Below are positions 1 through 11,396 of a DNA stretch of 64,000 bases, in pieces. Made by a program: the position numbers and the translations under genes. The DNA is taken from assembly GCA_019916065.1 (NCBI GenBank), contig CM034233.1:39224862-39288861 (forward strand), read 5' to 3'. The first letter of the stretch is position 1; each line of letters starts with the position of its first letter. The stretch is from Vitellaria paradoxa (lineage: Eukaryota; Streptophyta; Magnoliopsida; Ericales; Sapotaceae). The notes beneath the pieces are model-generated. The model was not told where the DNA came from, made no database searches, and saw nothing but the letters and a program-made list of their open reading frames with translations.

Positions 1-180
1 GTCTTATTTTACTACTACTATCACCAAAGCAATCCATATCTCTATACATCACCATTGATCAATCACATACCTCCCCTTTTGGAGATGTGCCCCTACATTG
101 TCCTGCACTTATGAAGTCATATCAACTTATCTCCCCTTTTAGAGACTCGCCGCTATTATCTCACACTGATGATGGCATCA
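1..180. other. Unassigned edge sequence
   Basis: I see no gene here. A short open frame on the plus strand (87-305) has no recognisable motif and runs across the LTR remnant that starts at about 181, so I do not call it. A motif close to CTCCCCTTTTGGAGA occurs twice (about 70 and 130). Confidence 0.4.
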
Positions 181-350
181 GCTATGATACCATTTGCAAT
201 GATCCACATTCCCTACATTACATTACAATATTGTGTGCTTTGGCTTGGTTAATTAAGTGTAGTGCAAGAACTTTCCAAAGGTCACCTATCTTAGTATTAC
301 TCTAACTCAAGCATGTTTATTCGTGAAGTTGTAATGGAATTTGATACTTG
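181..350 (-). repeat. Decayed LTR edge with primer-binding-site remnant
   Basis: Read on the minus strand, 181-192 gives TGGTATCATAGC, one mismatch from the plant initiator-Met primer-binding site (TGGTATCAGAGC). Next to it, from about 195 rightwards, is sequence beginning TGCAATGATCC. This resembles the TGTAACGACCC start of common plant gypsy LTRs after C-to-T decay. I infer the 5' LTR edge of a very old minus-strand LTR-retrotransposon. The outer LTR end is not visible, so the right limit is a guess. Confidence 0.4.
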
Positions 351-609
351 CACAGCTTTAAAATATGTTATGTAATGATAATTAATGTAAAATTATACAT
401 ATATAATATTTCAATCAACTTCACCTAGGTGAGTTACAAAAGTATTTTACTGCATCTCGATGGCAGCTCTCTCAATCTCTTGTCAATTTGCCCATTTTAA
501 AATCTACTTGACAATAGTCATATATGTGTGGAGTCCTATGTATACAGAAATAAAATATGAAACAAATCCTAATCTAATATAGGAATCCTATGTTCAGAAT
601 TCCTACCTA

Positions 610-956
610 TTTAACAATCTAATATTTTATTTTATTTTTTTGGTAATTAAGAATGATATGGATTAATGGGAGAGAATTTACATCATCTTAGGAGCATTCC
701 CCCATGCAACAAAGCATGTTTAGTTACAAAAAAATATCTCCCAACTAGTACAAATTTTATTATTTACATCAGAATGCTTAATGACAGGTAGTTGAGAAAT
801 TTTGATTCTAACTTTATACTGGATATTCTTAACAAGGTTGGGGATTGATGAAAAGAGTCCTTTAAAACCTCTTGCATTCCTTTCTTTCCAAAGGTGGTAG
901 ATCACAACTGCCCAAGCAAGCTTGTAAATGGTATTGTGTAGACTATAATATTTCAA
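610..956 (-). pseudogene. LINE (L1-type) 3' end, zf-RVT remnant
   Basis: The minus-strand frame 956-720 encodes about 78 residues including [18 protein letters not shown], followed by a stop and a 3' tail with an A-rich end (about 615-645). This Trp-rich motif is the C-terminal end of the reverse-transcriptase zinc-binding domain (zf-RVT) of plant L1-type LINEs. The LINE fragment at 24105-24863 carries the matching IAWAGMIYYLWEERDAR. The copy is 5'-truncated to the last 80 or so codons, as usual for LINE insertions. A TAATATTT-like octamer lies at both ends and may be a target-site duplication, but AT-rich context makes this weak. It abuts the plastid insertion on its right. Confidence 0.75.
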
Positions 957-964
957 AATTTACC

Positions 965-1432
965 CACACTAATACAATTGGATCTGCTCTTCATAGGCAA
1001 ACTTGGGATTTGCGATCCTGGGTAAGATCAGTTCAGGATCATGGGATCCTTTTCTATCAGATAGGAAGGGCTGTTGCATAAAATGTACTTCTAAGTAATT
1101 GCCCTATAGATCCCATATCTATCTATATGAAGAAGAAATCACGTAACGAAGGGGATGCTTATTTATACAAATGGGTACTTCAAACTTGGAATGAGCATGA
1201 AGAAATTAACAATACTTCTTTATCTTTTGAGTTGTTCTGCTGGATCGGTCGCCCAAGATCTTTGGTCTTTACCCGGACCCAATGAAAAAAATGGGATCAC
1301 TTTTTATGGACTCGTTGAGAATGATTTTGATCTAGTTCATGGCCTATTAGAAATAGAAAGTGCCCTGGTGGGATCCTCATGGATAGAAAAAGATTGCAGT
1401 CAGATTGATAATGATCGAGTCTTCAATACTTA
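965..1432 (+). pseudogene. ycf2: Nuclear plastid DNA insertion: ycf2 fragment
   Basis: The two plus-strand frames translate to [19 protein letters not shown] and then [35 protein letters not shown] and [14 protein letters not shown]. These are an internal stretch of the large plastid protein Ycf2 (an AAA-type ATPase-like protein tied to chloroplast protein import). The fragment is about 150 codons of a protein of more than 2000. It is broken: CAA has become TAA at 1079-1081, and one extra G near 1170 shifts the frame. Several changes are C-to-T, as expected for a methylated nuclear copy. It starts and stops abruptly inside the gene, so it is a NUPT and not a plastid contig. The left limit is approximate. 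Confidence 0.88.
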
Positions 1433-2078
1433 ACAATTAAAAAATATTATACCATATGCATACCATGAGTAACAAATATCCAATAATTGTTTTGATAATA
1501 AATCCTACTGCACTAAGTTACTAGTTGATATTTAACTATAAGAATTACTACTATTAAAATCAACAGTCCTACAGTTAATAACACAATATCATATGGGTAA
1601 AATCCCTCAAAAAAATATTAGCCGCTAAATTATTGATCTTAATATTTTTGGGCTTATAATTTAAAATTTGGTTTACCACATTACCTTCTCAAATAAAGTT
1701 TCCTTCGCAAAATTTGATCTCATCAAATTGAATCAAAATCAATTCTTAATTTTCTTACTCTTAAGTTATATTTGGACCTCAAAATTTACCAAATTAAAAT
1801 TATTAGAAGATCCAAATTACTTCTATTTCATCTTATGTACGTGCCTTAACAATTTTTTTAAAAGCTAATTTATTGCAGCTTTTGAATTATAAAATTCTTC
1901 ACTCAAAAGGTATAAAATTTGCTATCTTCAGCGTCTTACGAGTGCAACGAACTCCCACTTTCTACTCTAATTCTGAATTTTTTTAATGCATGCTCTTGTA
2001 TACTAATTAGGTGGATAATGTTTGTATGCGTAATTAATTTTTTAGAAATAGCCAAACATCGTTTCCATATTTTAAATT
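1433..2078. other. AT-rich spacer, no gene seen
   Basis: AT-rich sequence with no open frame that shows a recognisable motif and no clear repeat ends. Confidence 0.5.
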
Positions 2079-2500
2079 CAAATTATATCTATTCTCACTT
2101 TCTTTAAATTATCAAATATTTGAAAATAAACAACATTTTCAAAATATTTCTCTTAGGCAAATAAAAGTTGCTTTCAGATTCTATTGGTCTACTAATAATC
2201 TATTCTACCTAAACACTTATCTACTAATCAAAGCAAAAATGTGTCAGTCATTCCAAAATTCAAGACTTATAAGAGCATTGTCACACCTAAATATAATTTA
2301 CTTCACCAATTAATGTTTCCCTTAATTTCGATCCCGCAAATTATATCTATTCTCACTTTCTTTAAATTATCAAATATTTGAAAATAAACAACATTTTCAA
2401 AATATTTCTTTTAGGCAAATACAAATTGCTTTCAGATTTTATTGGTCTACTAATAATCTATTCTGTTTAAACACTTATTTGCTAATCAAAGCCAAAATGT
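2079..2500. repeat. Direct repeat, two 164-bp copies
   Basis: Copies at 2079-2242 and 2337-2500 align over 164 bases without an obvious gap and with roughly a dozen substitutions. Both start CAAATTATATCTATTCTCAC and end AAAATGT. A 94-base spacer separates them. This is a local segmental duplication of moderate age. No coding content is visible. Confidence 0.85.
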
Positions 2501-2630
2501 CTTAATGGACCTACAAATTCAATAATTCTCAGAATTTAGAAATTTCATCACAATTTAAATTATGTTTTAGGCAACTACTATAACCCTATAAACTTTAGCA
2601 TAAATTAGACTAAATCTTTTACACCACTTA

Positions 2631-5001
2631 TGTAATACCCGGTATTTAATTTTGGCCATTTATATGTTATTTTATTAGGCCAATAAAATATTTAAATTGA
2701 AATTAGGTTGATTTATTTTATTTTTCTTAGGCCGGGTTTAGCCAAATGTGGTATCGAGTTGGACGACTGGGCCAAAGGGCCCACCCTTTTTCTTTCCTTT
2801 TCTTTCTTCCCTTTTTCTTGGCTGGCTTCAGTTCCGAGAGAGGGGGAAGAAGAAAAAAGAAAGGGAGAGAGAAAGAAGAGAGAGAAGAGAGAGAGTAGAG
2901 AGAGAAAATGAGTTCTGAGAAGGAAGATCGGTGGATTAGGGAAGTATTCGATGCCCTGAACGTCAAGGTGGTGTCCGTTGCTAGTGATTTTGCTTAAGGT
3001 GAAGGATATGGGCATTTGAAGTTCAAAAACCAAAACCCTAACCTTCTAATTTCATCTTTTCTCCTCAAATTCGAGGTAGGTAAGATTTATATTCTTGTTC
3101 TAGACATTGTTAGGATAATTTTGATGTATATGTATGCTTGATTTGATTAAATATCATGTAATTTGTGCATATATATATATGTGTGTGTGTTTGTGTATAC
3201 ATGAATGTCGGTGCATATATGCATATAAATGTGAATATATTGCATATATTTAAATTATTCTTTGATTTAGTATTGAAGAAACATGTGATTTACGTAAGTT
3301 ATTATTGAGATTAAGGCTTAAATGGGTGATTTGGAGATGATTTGGAGTCGGGTTTCGTCGAAAATGAACCCAAGAACTGAACACTAGACTCTGGTGTCTA
3401 GATCGGCCAATTGGGGGTGTCCAGACTGGTTGGTAAGGGTGTCTAACCGGGGTGTCCAGACCACAGTTTGGGGTGTCCGGACACCAATGTGGTAGATTTT
3501 CAGAAAAATGTTAAAATTGGTTTTTAATTATATTTTGTGTCTAAACTAAATTATTATGGATTTCTAATGAAGGAATGAACCCCAAATCATCATCCAGCCT
3601 AATGAGAATATATTTTTATATTGAGGTGATATTTATTTATATGATTAAGCATATCATGTGCATGGGCTAAAGTGATATCATCTGGTTTGTGTTGTGATTG
3701 CTGATTGGCCAAGAGAGCCATATTTATATTGTGACGTGCCAAGACACGAGTTACATGTATGGACGGGATCTATGATTTGAGTAAAATGATAAAATGAGAT
3801 TTTGAAACATATCGGATGATCCCTAGTCAATGCATATGACTAAAGTGTTTAATTATTGGATATGAGACGTAAATCTTGAGATACTATTTATATTAATTTT
3901 CTACTTAAGAAAAGTCAATGTCTGACTAGAGGTGTAATACGATTCCCTAGCAAAAGGGCCAGGGTGTAACACGGTTCCCTAAGTCTTAGCTAATTGGGAG
4001 TGTAACACGGCTCCCCAACCACTATTTATATTTATTTTATTTCCTACTTGAGTTAAGTAGATGCCTAACTAGAGATGTAACACGGTTCCTCAACAAAAGG
4101 GTCAACGGGTATAAAACAATTCCCCTAGGTCTTACACTAGTGGGGGTGTAACACAATTCCCCACCTGTGATTGTACCCTACTTGAAGGAAGTAAATGCCT
4201 GACTAGGGGTGTAACACGATTTCCTAACAAAAGGGCTAAAGCATGTAATACAGTTCTCCGAAGTCTTACACCAGTGGGGTGTAATACGGTTCCCTACTCG
4301 GTTTATATATATATATATATATATTAAATTATATGTTCACCGGAAGCGTAAATGGTGCAATTGGTGGCCTTGCGTGCTTATTAAGTGTCACCCCTCCCAG
4401 GACATGGTTAGGGGTAGGTGGAGATTAGAGTATGAATTAGTATTGTATCCCATCATTACCCTTTGCATGAGATTGCATATATTATTATTATGTGTTGATA
4501 TCTTAAAATTGTTAATTATAAGAATGTTTAATTTGTGATTTATTGATGAAGAGTTGAGTTGTGAATATAAAATAATAAAGATAGGAACTACGGTGACTTG
4601 ATTTCTGAAGTGAGATACATAGGCAGCTTAGGTTTGAATAGCCTAAGTCCAATCTTAACTATGGATAATAAATATTGTGTTTTGTGTGACCTAAGTGTGG
4701 GTTTGCATCCTATTTTCATAATATTATTATTTTGAGAGATATAAGCATAACTATAATATATGTTCTAACTGTACAAACATCGGATCCAGTCATTAGGAAT
4801 GGTAGTAAAGTGGATTATGTTATTGTTTAATTGATGGGATGCATTCAAATATTGGTTGATATGGGAATGAATAATAACTTTGGATATGTCAATGATTATA
4901 ATTCATTGTGAATCAAATTTGGATTGGATCTTATTTATTTTATTTAGTTTTTTTATATTTGCATGCCGTCCATCTCGAACAACTAAGTTAGGGGCGAGAC
5001 A
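2631..5001 (+). repeat. 5' LTR of the Tekay-like element
   Basis: About 2371 bases from TGTAATACCC to GGCGAGACA, directly followed by the primer-binding site. Long LTRs of this size are typical of Tekay/Del chromoviruses. A purine-rich microsatellite-like stretch (about 2845-2900) and an internal minisatellite (3930-4305) lie inside. Open frames at 2708-3033 on both strands are low-complexity readings of the AG-rich tract and are not genes. Confidence 0.85.
3930..4305 (+). repeat. Minisatellite inside the LTR (GTGTAACACGGTTCCC motif)
   Basis: A motif close to GTGTAACACGGTTCCC recurs about nine times, in three imperfect higher-order units of roughly 120 bases. Each unit also carries GACTAGAGGTGTAA-, CAAAAGGGC- and AAGTCTTA-like words in the same order. 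Confidence 0.8.
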
Positions 5002-5004
5002 AGA

Positions 5005-5018
5005 TAGTATCAGAGCGC
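5005..5018 (+). other. Primer-binding site (initiator-Met type)
   Basis: TAGTATCAGAGCGC starts four bases after the 5' LTR and matches the complement of the 3' end of tRNA-iMet (TGGTATCAGAGC) apart from one G-to-A change. Confidence 0.8.
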
Positions 5019-6900
5019 TAGGTTGCAAATACGTGTTTCTACTATGTTTTACAAATTTCATAGCGTTTATTTCATGGGTTTAGCAGTTGAGGATTATGGT
5101 GCTTTGTTGTAGGGTTTGTTGTGGATGTGATTTAGACTAGGATTGTTGCCCCACACATTGGCCCTGTCAATGAAGGATGTGAAAATGTTATGGAATATTG
5201 TAGTTAATAATAATTTTAGCACATGGCTAATTAGAGATTGTAATTAGTAACAGTTCAACAAGCCTAAATATGAAGTTTGAGAGGTGTTTTGACGATAGTC
5301 TTGATATCAAGAACGACAATTAGAGGAGATCGTGAAAATTTATGAAATTTTAAAATTTCAATTCAAGAGACTTGAAGAGCCAAACTCTATGCATCTCGGA
5401 TTCATCAATGTTGTGCCTTGGTATTAAATGAGTGGTAGTTGTGGAACAAATTAGAGTTATTTTTCTTTAAAGAAATAAAATGGATATAGTTTTAGAATGG
5501 ATAGGTTATCCATTTAGCATGTTATGATTAGCTGTTATCATAGAGCAATGACAACCATTTTATCCGAGGACACTGTAGCTCCGATTTAGATGAGGTGAAA
5601 GCAATATTAATTTCTTCATTATGTCATGTTAGGTATGCTGAAAAAGTTTTGTGCGGATAGTCAATTTAATGCTGAACGAGAAAGAGTGTTAATATTATTT
5701 TCCAAGAATAATGTGTAAATTCACGGATGTGTTTCCTAAGAAGTAGTGAGAGTTACCTTAATGGGAGATTAACTTTTCCTGGGGCCTATGTCATGTGCCT
5801 CTTCTATTTTTGTTGCACCATGTCATATAGCATCGGTTAAGCAAGAAAGTTCAGAATCTAATTTGATGATTTGTTGTTCTATGGTTTTGTTTAATGTAGT
5901 ATTTTTATGGTGAAGGCGTTATAAAGTTTTAATTTAGTAGGAAGATGAAAATTGTGATTTTGTGTGGGCAAGGTTGTAAAATTTGTCAACAATCGGGGAT
6001 GAGCATTAGTTACTGAGGTTTAACAATTTGTTTGACTTTTTGTGTGTCAAGAAAAGTACATTGAGTTTTGATTGTTTGAAGTAGAAGTTTAAGATTGGCT
6101 AAGTTCTAGTTGGAGTATTACGATTAATTTTCCTAATGTTTTGGTTACGTAGCTGAGCATAACAGAGGCTCATGATTGATATCCAAGGTTTTGTGAGTTG
6201 AGTAAGTTATAATCGTTCAATTCAGGATCCCTCTCAATTGAAGGGTCCATTGACTCAGTTAATTTGGAAGGAAATTAAAATTGTTTGGAGAAACTCTTGC
6301 GAGGACATTGTTTGGAGAGACTCCGGTGCCAGTCATTTTTAGATGATGAGTGAGTTTTATGTGTCGCTATACTTCACATGAAAGCTTTAGTTTTTTTATG
6401 ATACAGAATAATCAGATGACGATATAGGTTGAGGCGATTGAAGCCTCGACAACTTTAATGAGGGTGTGCTTGGATCACCAGAGTTAAAGGATAATTATAT
6501 ACATCGTGTGATTTAAATTTAAGACATTATAAGTGGATGGAGTACTTAGAGAGTTTTAGTTTTGATAATCAGTGTTATTCTAGTAATGCCAACATGATAG
6601 CTAATACCTTGTGTGTTAAAAAAAAATTTGCGGGGTTCAGTAAATGTAATAGTTTATTTCTAGTGAAATAATTAAAGAATGGTAATAGTTTTAAAGTCCT
6701 TGGAATAATGATCATAATAAGAGGGAAGTAATTTTCTCAAGTTTGAGTTATTGAGAATGACACCGATGTTACGAATTAGAGTTATTAATGTCTTACGGCG
6801 AGATTAATTTTGTTAGAAATGTGGTGTCATTAATTTTCTGACTAAATGGCTGAAGGTTGTAACATATCATTGAGTGAATTTTGGAAAGTAATAATTCAAG
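5019..6900 (+). pseudogene. Eroded gag-pol (reverse transcriptase/RNase H traces)
   Basis: No frame longer than a few dozen codons survives. Around 6241-6280 a frame reads GPLTQLIWKEIK, matching the APLTKLTRKE-type motif just after the Ty3 reverse transcriptase. Around 6521-6610 RHYKWMEYLESF followed by NANMIANTL matches the RRWLELLKDYD...ANVVADALS end of RNase H. The order and spacing fit a Ty3 polyprotein. Upstream of 6200 I cannot assign gag or protease with confidence. Confidence 0.65.
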
Positions 6901-7956
6901 GGACCGTTTCGTAACGCTGTCATTTTTCCAGTTTACGTTTCCATGTTTATGTTTTCTGTTTTTTATTTTTTGTTGTCGTCTTTATTTTTTGAAATGAAAA
7001 CTAAAACTGTATTTGGAAATACAATTTTATTTACATTTACTAATTTTTTATTTTCATAAAATATTTAATTTTATTAGTTTTTTAAAAATTAATTGAATTT
7101 AATAAATATATTTTATATTAATTTAATTTAATTATATTATTTATTAAAAATAATTGAATAAAATATAAATATTATATCATTTAATCCAATAAATATAAAA
7201 TATATTAATTATAATATCATTATATTATTTACTAAAAATAATTGAATAAAATATAGTTCAAAATAATTTAAATAATTTAATTATGATATTTATTAAAAAT
7301 AATTTAATAAAATATAATTCATATTAAATAAATAAATTAATTAATTAAATTATGATATTTATTAAAAATAATTTAATAAAATATATTTAATATTATTTAA
7401 ATTAATTATTTTAAATTAATTATTAAATTAAATTAAATAATTTAATTATAATATTTTTACTAAAAATAATTTAATAAAATATATTTATATTAATTAAATT
7501 ATTTATTAAATCAAAATAATATATTATATTTTATTATTTATTAAAAATAATTTAATAATATATATTTCTTAATAATGCAATTAACTAATTTAATTTAATT
7601 ATTTATTAGAAATAAATTAATAATAGATATTACATATTAATTTAATTTAATTATATTATTTATCAAAAATAATTTTAGTTTAATAAAATATTTGAATAAA
7701 ATAATTTATTTTAATATGATGTAAACAAAAATAGATAAAGTATTAGAATTGACAAAATGTTTGCAACAGAAAAAAAAAAAAGAGTGAAAACACCATTTTT
7801 CTATTTATGTTTTTCTGTTTAAGTTTTCATTTTTTTTTTTTTTTGGAAATAAAAAAAATATAAACAGATTTAACAAACATGTTTCTATTACCAGTTTACA
7901 AAATTTTGAAAACATAAATAGAAAAATAGAAAATAAAAACGTTACCAAACAAGGCC
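6901..7956. mobile_element. AT-rich MITE-like element inserted in gypsy pol
   Basis: The stretch interrupts the polyprotein remnant. Its ends form imperfect terminal inverted repeats: GGACCGTTTCGTAACG on the left, and on the right the complement of GGCCTTGTTTGGTAACG. Complementarity continues imperfectly for about 50 more bases (GTTTATGTTTTC-like words at both ends). CAAG flanks both sides (6897-6900 and 7957-7960) and may be the target duplication. The interior is almost pure A/T with repeated TTATTAAAAATAATTTAATAA words and has no coding capacity. The superfamily is not certain. Confidence 0.6.
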
Positions 7957-9245
7957 CAAGAGTTTCATTACTCGGGGATTGTAATCATCCTGGTGAGACG
8001 AAAATGTACAAAGATCTAGGATGTTAACACTAGTAGAGTAGTAAGGAATGCGATGTGACTAAGTTATGTCTTGTTGCCTAACCTGCCAGTAGGTGAAGGC
8101 CAAGCACCAAAAACTGGTTGATTTGTTATAGTCATTACCGTGGCATAATAGAAATAAGACTGTGATTATGTATTTTGTGACAGGTTGCCCTAGACTTATA
8201 AGTGGCATAACACTATTAGGGTGATTGTGAACTGGTTAAGTAAATTGGCTCATTTTCTTCTTATTGAAATAAAGATTTTATAAGGGAGCAGTGTTAGCTC
8301 TATATTCAAGAAATTATCAGTTACTAGGTACACCGTTATCAATTATCTTAGATTAAGACTTAGTGTTCATAGTGCTATTTTAGTAGAATTTACAGGAACT
8401 ACTGGAGACTCAATTATATTTTAATATAGCATTTCATCCATGGATAGATGGCTATCAGAGCGGATCATTCAAATTTTAGAAGATATCTTCAGATCTTATA
8501 TATTGATTTTGGGAGAAAATCTGGAAAACCATTTACTATTGATTGAAATTGTGCATAATAATAGTTATCAGACAAGTATTAGCATAGCTTTATATGGGGT
8601 TTTGTATGGATGATTTTGTAGATTTCTTTGTTATTAGTCTGAATATAGGGAAATTGTGACTAGGGTTGGGACTGACTTGGCAATATATACATCAAAGAAA
8701 ATTTAAATGACCTAACGTAAATTTTGACGATTCATAGTCAACAGGAGAGTTATGCTGATATTTTGTCAAGTCAAGTCAAATATTTTGTATTCTTTGAAAC
8801 TTAAACCGAGACAATGTATTGTTTAGTTTAGAAAACGTGGTAAGTTTTGCTAAGGTGCATTAGACCCTTTGAGATTATTGGGAGAGTTAGTATGGTAGAA
8901 TATAGATTGGTGCTTTCTCCATAGTTAGCTCGAATTCTTAATATGTTCTGCGTACCGATGCTCCAGAAGTATATGTTAGATTTTTCTCATGTTATTAATG
9001 GGGAAGAATTAGATATTAAGGATGTGACATTTAAAAATTTGTTAGTTTGGATAGAGGACAGGTGTGGGTAGGTTTTGTATGATAAGACCATTTCTTTGGT
9101 TCGTGTGTTGTGGTGGCCTCGTGAGATTTAGGAATCCACTTGAGAGCGTGAGACGGTGATATGGTTGAAGTACCTATCACTATTTTTTTATTAAGGTATA
9201 TTATGTAAATTTCGAGTACAAAATTTTTTATAAGGGGGTAGAAAT
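7957..9245 (+). pseudogene. Eroded Ty3 integrase and chromodomain
   Basis: At 8221-8275 a frame reads VIVNWLSKLAHFLLI, the VIVDRLTKSAHFLPI motif of chromovirus integrases. At 8455-8490 SERIIQILEDI matches the QSERTIQTLEDM motif after the catalytic Glu. At 9083-9115 KTISLVRVLWW matches the core of the chromodomain. The order is that of a Tekay-type chromovirus. Stops and frameshifts are frequent, so no product is possible. The segment ends in a purine-rich tract (GGGGGTAGAAA) next to the 3' LTR start. Confidence 0.75.
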
Positions 9246-9261
9246 GTAATATTCCTACATA
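9246..9261 (+). repeat. Start of 3' LTR of the Tekay-like element (truncated)
   Basis: After the purine-rich tract the sequence reads TGTAATATTCC, which keeps the TGTAATA start of the 5' LTR and then diverges into the copia junction. More than 2.2 kb of this LTR copy is missing. It resumes only at about 14488. Confidence 0.55.
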
Positions 9262-9895
9262 TTATGCATTCTGTAATGTAGGAATATCGTTTCCAATGAG
9301 CAATATGTTGTCTACATAAAGCACTAGGAAAACTATTGCGCTCCCACTAACTCTCTTATAAACACAAGGTTCATCTTCATTCTTGAAGAAATCAAACTCT
9401 TTGATTGCTTCATCAAAACGAAGTTTCCAACTCCGCGATGCTTGCTTCAATCCATAAATGGATCTTTGAAGCTTACATACCTTATAAGAATTCCCTAGAT
9501 TGATAAAACCCTCAGGTTGTGTCATGTACACATCTTCGATGAGGTTTCCATTCAAAAAGGCTGTTTTGACATCCATTTGCCATATTTTGAAGTCATAATA
9601 CGCAGCTATGGCAATAAGAAGTCTAACAGACTTAAGCATGACTACAGGTGAAAAGCTTTCATCATAGTCTATACCATGAGTTTGTCTAAAGCCTTTTGCA
9701 ACTAATCATGCTTTGTAGGTATGCACTTTGCCATCCATGTCAGTTTTCTTCTTGAAAACCCATTTACACCCAATAGTTTTAACACCATCAGGTGGATCAA
9801 TCAAAGTCCATACTTGATTATCATACATGGATTGCATTTCTGATTTCATGGCTGCTAACCATTTCTCAGAGTCAGGGCCCTTCATCGCTTCCTAG
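9262..9895 (-). pseudogene. Copia reverse transcriptase, truncated
   Basis: The minus-strand frame contains WQMDVKTAFLNGNLIEDVYM, QPEGFI, SIYGLKQASRSW and LYVDNILLIGND, the conserved blocks of Ty1/copia reverse transcriptase. In the catalytic YVDD box the second Asp is Asn (YVDN). Upstream, RT N-terminal sequence (KWLAAMKSEMQSM and VGxxWVFKKK-like) reads on with stops near 9700 and 9894. The frame ends at LQNA about two thirds of the way through the domain, at the deletion junction. It cannot make an active enzyme. Confidence 0.9.
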
Positions 9896-10865
9896 TATGA
9901 CGTGGGCTCATCTTGGTCTATGAGCATCACATCACAATTGTCAGTAACGAGAAATCCATATCTCTCAAGCTCATGACGAATTCTACCAGACCTACACAGG
10001 CCTTTAGTTAGCGGTTCAAGCTCAGCAACTAATGGCGAGTCTGATTGAACGTCCATCATGGGTTCTATGCTAGTTTGTGGTTCTCGAACTTCTTCGAGTT
10101 GAATTGTACTCCCACTAGTTTCTTTAGAGACAAATTCCCATTCTAGAAAATGACCATTACAAACAACAAACACTTTGTTCTCAGATTGGTTGTCGAAGTA
10201 GTATCCTTTTGTTTCTTTAGGATACCCCACAAAGAAGCATTTGTCAGATTTGGGTGCTAACTTGTCAAACACTGGATGTTTGACATAAGCATCACAGCCC
10301 CATATCTTTAGAAAAGACAAACTGGGACGTTTCCCATTCCATAACTCGTATGGTGTCTTTTCAATCGATTTTGATGGAACCCTGTTCAATATGAACGCAA
10401 CAGTTTCTAGGGCGTATCCCCAGAAGGATATTGGAAGATTTGTTTGACTCATCATTGGTCGAACCATTTCTAATAAAGTTCGATTTCTCCTTTCAGAAAC
10501 ACCATTCCATTGTGGTGTTCTTGGAGGGGTCAACTGTGAGATTATCCCACAATCCCTAAGATGGTCAGAAAAATCTTGGCTTAAATATTCACCACCTCAA
10601 TCTGATCGAAGTGTTTTAATATTTTTACCAAGCTGGTTTTGCACTTCATTTTTGAATATTTTGAACTTTTCAAATGATTCGAATTATGCCTCATTAGGTA
10701 TACATATCCATACCTACTGAAGTCATCAGTAAAAGTAATGAAGTACAAATAACCTCCTCTAGCAGATGAACTTAATGGTCCACATACATCAGTATGTATT
10801 AGGCCCAATAAGTCAATAGCTCTCTCACTTTGTCCTGTGAAAGGAGCCTTTGTCATCTTACCCAT
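9892..10865 (-). pseudogene. Copia integrase
   Basis: Two minus-strand frames, 10865-10581 and 10533-9892, read LIHTDVCGPLSS (first catalytic Asp), FTDDFSRYGYVYLM, then PPRTPQWNGVSERRNRTLLE with the catalytic Glu, LPISFWGYALETV and a C-terminal part. A frameshift near 10630 and a TGA in the D-D segment separate them. The protein would catalyse cDNA insertion in a live element but is broken here. Confidence 0.88.
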
Positions 10866-10940
10866 TAAACAAGATTCACATGATTCATATGATTCAAAAT
10901 CAAATGAATCTAAAAGCCCATCTTGATGAAGCTTTGATAT

Positions 10941-11357
10941 TCATTTCTTATTAATGTGGCCTAAGCGACAATGCCAGAAATAAGTTAGATTCAAATTATT
11001 AGATTTGAACCTTTTGGTATTAATATTATAAATGGACTTATGATCAAATTCATCAAAGTTTAGAACATAAAGACCATTCATCAAATGAGCAAGATCATAA
11101 AAAATGTCTCCATTATAGATGGAGATTGTATTATTCTCAATAATAAATCTAAAACCATCCTTATCCAAACATGAAACTGAAATAATGTTGTTGCTCATAG
11201 CATGCACATAATAACAATTATTTAAAACTAAAATAAGTCTAGAAGGCAAAGTTAATTCAAAAGTTCCTACGGCTAGTGCAACAACCCTTGCTTCATTTGC
11301 TACGCATAGGTCCCCTTCACCTTGAGCCAATTTTCTACTTTGCTTTAGACCCTGCAC
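10941..11357 (-). pseudogene. Copia protease to pre-integrase region
   Basis: The frame holds the segment after the aspartic protease (LPSRLILVLNNCYYVHAMSN and IISVSCLDKDGF) and ends with FWHCRLGHINKK, the HxxxH half of the integrase zinc finger (gag-pre-integrase domain). The protease catalytic triad lies just upstream across a stop near 11397. This segment is in the same frame as gag. Confidence 0.8.
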
Positions 11358-11396
11358 ATTTACACAAATGTGAGATCCACATCCAATATCTAATAC

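Noticed and set aside
965..1432. Plastid contig contamination
   Set aside because: Only about 470 bases match ycf2, with nonsense and frameshift mutations, and nuclear repeats lie on both sides.
1155..1433. A 92-codon frame as a small gene
   Set aside because: It is the second half of the broken ycf2 insertion, and its start codon lies within ycf2 coding sequence.
2708..3033. Three overlapping open frames on both strands (67-106 codons)
   Set aside because: They read through an AG-rich low-complexity tract inside a gypsy LTR, giving Arg/Glu/Lys or Ser/Leu/Phe runs without any domain.
7021..7700. Matrix attachment region or origin of replication
   Set aside because: AT-richness alone is not evidence, and inverted ends show it to be the inside of a MITE-like insertion.
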